A stretch of 15,522 bases of DNA from Suilimivivens sp964507235 (GTDB lineage Bacteria > Bacillota > Clostridia > Lachnospirales > Lachnospiraceae). Below, piece after piece: positions 13,688 through 15,522 of the stretch. Below the pieces are notes generated by a model. It had not been told where the DNA came from. It saw only the letters and a program-made list of their open reading frames with translations, and ran no database searches. Every line of letters begins with the position of its first letter. Positions within the stretch are counted from its first letter, which is position 1. The stretch is from assembly GCA_964507235.1 (NCBI GenBank), contig CAZDPE010000055.1, positions 1 to 15,522 on the forward strand, in the 5' to 3' direction. The translations under genes were made by a program, and so were the position numbers.

Positions 13688-15465
13688 TGGGCAGAGCCTC
13701 CTTCATCTACACATGGAAGTGTGAGTACAATATTTGTATATTTATCTTCTTCGGAATATATTTGTAAATCTGACGGAGCATTATACAAAAGGTGAAGCCT
13801 TACATATAAGTTCGCAAGACCGATTCCTCCCGGATTTTCAGCGGTCATTGCCATATGGAAATCATTGCGGAGCTTATCCTGCTGCAGCTTGGAAATACCG
13901 CATCCGTTGTCTAAAACACTTATTTGCAGTCTGTTGTCCGAAAGCTTTTTAATGCTGACGGTAATCTGAATCGTTTCTCTATTGGAACTTTTCCCATGGA
14001 TAATGGAATTTTCAACCAGGGCCTGCAGGCTGATTTTTGGTATCAGGTAATTTTCAAGGGCGGGCTCGGATGTAATATCAAAAAGCAATGAGCTGCCCAT
14101 TCTCATTTGCTGTAAGTACACATAATCTGAAAGATACTGCAGTTCCGCTTTCAGCGGAACCAAATCTCCGGCCTTGATGGTGTACCGGAGGTTTGAAGCC
14201 AGATTGGTTATCATCTGGTGAATTTTGGGCTGGTCATTGATAAGCGCCTCAGTGGATATGGCCTGAAGGGTATTATACAGAAAGTGGGGGTTCAGCTGGG
14301 CCTCCAGGGCTGTCAGTCTGGCGTTCTTCTCACTGATTTCCGCAATATAGTTTTGCTGAATCAGCTGTTCTATATGAAAAAGCATGGAATTAAAGCTTCC
14401 GGACAATTCCGCAATTTCACTGCTCCCATGCATTTCCGGAAAGGTATGAAAATCACCGGAGCCTGCCTGCTGCATTCTTGCTGACAGTAATTTCAACGGA
14501 AGCGTCAGAAGATATACAAATAAATAGATTGCCAATACCGTAATAAACCATATGAGAAAACCGTTTATAAACATATAAGAACAAATATCGCCAATCTCTG
14601 AATCTATGTAGGAAAGAGGTATGAAGTTAATAAGCTGCATTCCGCTTTTACTGCTTCTTGCGCTTATCAGCAGATATCTGTTTCCGTTAATCCGTACGGT
14701 CTTCGCACCATTCTTTGAAGTGCTTTCTGTACTTAAAATTTCAGAAATATCATCTCCCGTTGAAAAAAGCGTTGTATCGCTGGAAAAAATGAAGTCATCA
14801 TTATTGTTTAAAATAACAAGAATATTGTTGCTGCCGGTATGATTATTCATTATCTGATTGAGGTATGAGGTATTAACCTGCAGCCGGACAACAGCCTGCT
14901 GTACCTGTCCCTTTACCTGAAACAGAGAATGATAGTAGGTGAAAAAGGAATTTGTTTCCGGACAGGAAACAATTGCCTGATGCATGGAATCCAGGGAACA
15001 CAGGGAAGCAGCTGCCTGAGTATCAAACTGAGGAGCGCTTTGGATACTAATATGCTCCTGATTTGACGTGCGTCCGATGGATATATCCTGATTGATCAGA
15101 TATAATTCATATTCCTGGATATCGTTTCGGGTATAGTAGTAGTAAAACATCTGCTGTTTTGCATAATCAAGCTGCTCTGATGTTGCAGGAGTTTTCTGGT
15201 TAATCATCCGGGTAAAATAGGAATCATAGTAGGGCTGGATACAAAAGTTTGCCAAATCGGCTATATAGTGATCCAGATTCTCAATTTCAAGGTTCAGCAG
15301 ACTGGTGGAAAGGGAAAACTGATTAGTAATTGTGAGATTGCGGATGGAGGTAAAATTGCGGTATATCAGCGTAAAGACAGTAGTAGTCACAATAATGAGC
15401 ATAAAAAAAGATAACTGCATCCATAGGGGGATACGATTGATAAGCCTGGCAATTTTGTTTTTCAT
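13672..15465 (-). CDS. YesM-like sensor histidine kinase
   Basis: A 597-residue membrane sensor kinase. One membrane helix at about 16-36 and a second at about 298-322 enclose a roughly 260-residue extracellular sensing region. A HAMP linker follows at about 322-375. The phospho-accepting His394 is in ALEAQLNPHFLYNTLQ, the hallmark of the His_kinase (LytS/YesM) family. The ATP-binding domain shows LVENSIIHG (483-491), DNGCGI (519-524) and GGIGLANLYVRL (546-557). The organisation and length match YesM sensors for extracellular sugars or oligosaccharides; the ligand is unknown. AGGAG lies 6-7 bases before the ATG. The 57 bases from here to the window edge contain no clear promoter, so the operon may begin outside. 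Confidence 0.95.
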   Translation of the reverse strand: MKNKIARLINRIPLWMQLSFFMLIIVTTTVFTLIYRNFTSIRNLTITNQFSLSTSLLNLEIENLDHYIADLANFCIQPYYDSYFTRMINQKTPATSEQLDYAKQQMFYYYYTRNDIQEYELYLINQDISIGRTSNQEHISIQSAPQFDTQAAASLCSLDSMHQAIVSCPETNSFFTYYHSLFQVKGQVQQAVVRLQVNTSYLNQIMNNHTGSNNILVILNNNDDFIFSSDTTLFSTGDDISEILSTESTSKNGAKTVRINGNRYLLISARSSKSGMQLINFIPLSYIDSEIGDICSYMFINGFLIWFITVLAIYLFVYLLTLPLKLLSARMQQAGSGDFHTFPEMHGSSEIAELSGSFNSMLFHIEQLIQQNYIAEISEKNARLTALEAQLNPHFLYNTLQAISTEALINDQPKIHQMITNLASNLRYTIKAGDLVPLKAELQYLSDYVYLQQMRMGSSLLFDITSEPALENYLIPKISLQALVENSIIHGKSSNRETIQITVSIKKLSDNRLQISVLDNGCGISKLQQDKLRNDFHMAMTAENPGGIGLANLYVRLHLLYNAPSDLQIYSEEDKYTNIVLTLPCVDEGGSAQCINH

Positions 15466-15522
15466 ATAATCTCCTGTTTCCGGACGGCCGCTTTATTCCC
15501 GCGTGCAATGAGTCAAAGTCAT

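Noticed and set aside
14142..14160. Hairpin GTTCCGCT-TTC-AGCGGAAC inside the kinase gene
   Set aside because: It is mid-gene with no U-tract, and nothing around it suggests a regulatory role.
15466..15522. Possible end of another - strand gene or a promoter before the kinase
   Set aside because: Only 57 bases are visible; a TTGACT is present but no -10 box at proper spacing, and a TAA in one frame is not enough to call a gene end.
1..15522. Mobile elements, CRISPR arrays, tRNA genes or defence systems
   Set aside because: No transposase or integrase, no regularly spaced repeats, no cloverleaf-like tRNA sequence and no defence-type protein was recognised on either strand.

Overview
The window looks like chromosomal DNA from an anaerobic Firmicute of the Lachnospiraceae/Clostridia type. 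The evidence is strong AGGAGG-type ribosome binding sites, two T-box leaders, sigma-A promoters close to consensus, a YesM/YesN-type two-component pair, a YqhD-like iron alcohol dehydrogenase and an RCK-type Trk potassium system. This is judged from gene content alone; no species is claimed. No rRNA, tRNA, insertion sequence, CRISPR array or phage gene was seen.

Layout. (1) 1-204: the C-terminal end of an AAA ATPase of the DUF4143 type. (2) 254-4539, + strand: a tight five-gene cluster of carbon-nitrogen hydrolase, DUF1848 Fe-S protein, Nudix hydrolase, iron alcohol dehydrogenase and short-chain dehydrogenase. (3) 4591-6364, - strand: a near-perfect promoter, a tyrosine-specifier T-box leader, a 187-residue remnant of tyrosyl-tRNA synthetase lacking both catalytic signature regions, and an NfsA-like nitroreductase that has no visible terminator in front of it. 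(4) 6315-7848: an 83-residue DAK2/FakA C-terminal-like protein transcribed divergently from the T-box, a tandem DUF305 protein on the - strand, and a CmpB-type membrane protein. (5) 7889-12927, + strand: promoter, T-box leader, aspartyl-tRNA synthetase, then TrkA and TrkH. (6) 12935-15465, - strand: a YesN-like response regulator and a YesM-like histidine kinase, overlapping by 16 bases. Their target genes probably lie beyond the right edge.

How the genes fit together. The first cluster combines a metabolite-repair or amidase type hydrolase, a Nudix hydrolase and two aldehyde/ketone reductases, which suggests metabolite clean-up or detoxification (inference). The two T-boxes tie separate aminoacyl-tRNA synthetase loci to tRNA charging. 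The leader before aspS carries AAC (Asn) rather than GAC (Asp) as its aligned specifier, and AspRS has a His at a position linked to relaxed tRNA recognition. Both point to a non-discriminating AspRS that feeds tRNA-dependent asparagine synthesis.

The most unusual element is the T-box-controlled, doubly deleted TyrRS-like gene. Two large deletions have both left the reading frame open, the tyrosine-pocket segment is retained, and the promoter, riboswitch and ribosome binding site look intact. It may be a recent in-frame decay product or a repurposed tyrosine-binding protein; the sequence alone does not decide this.
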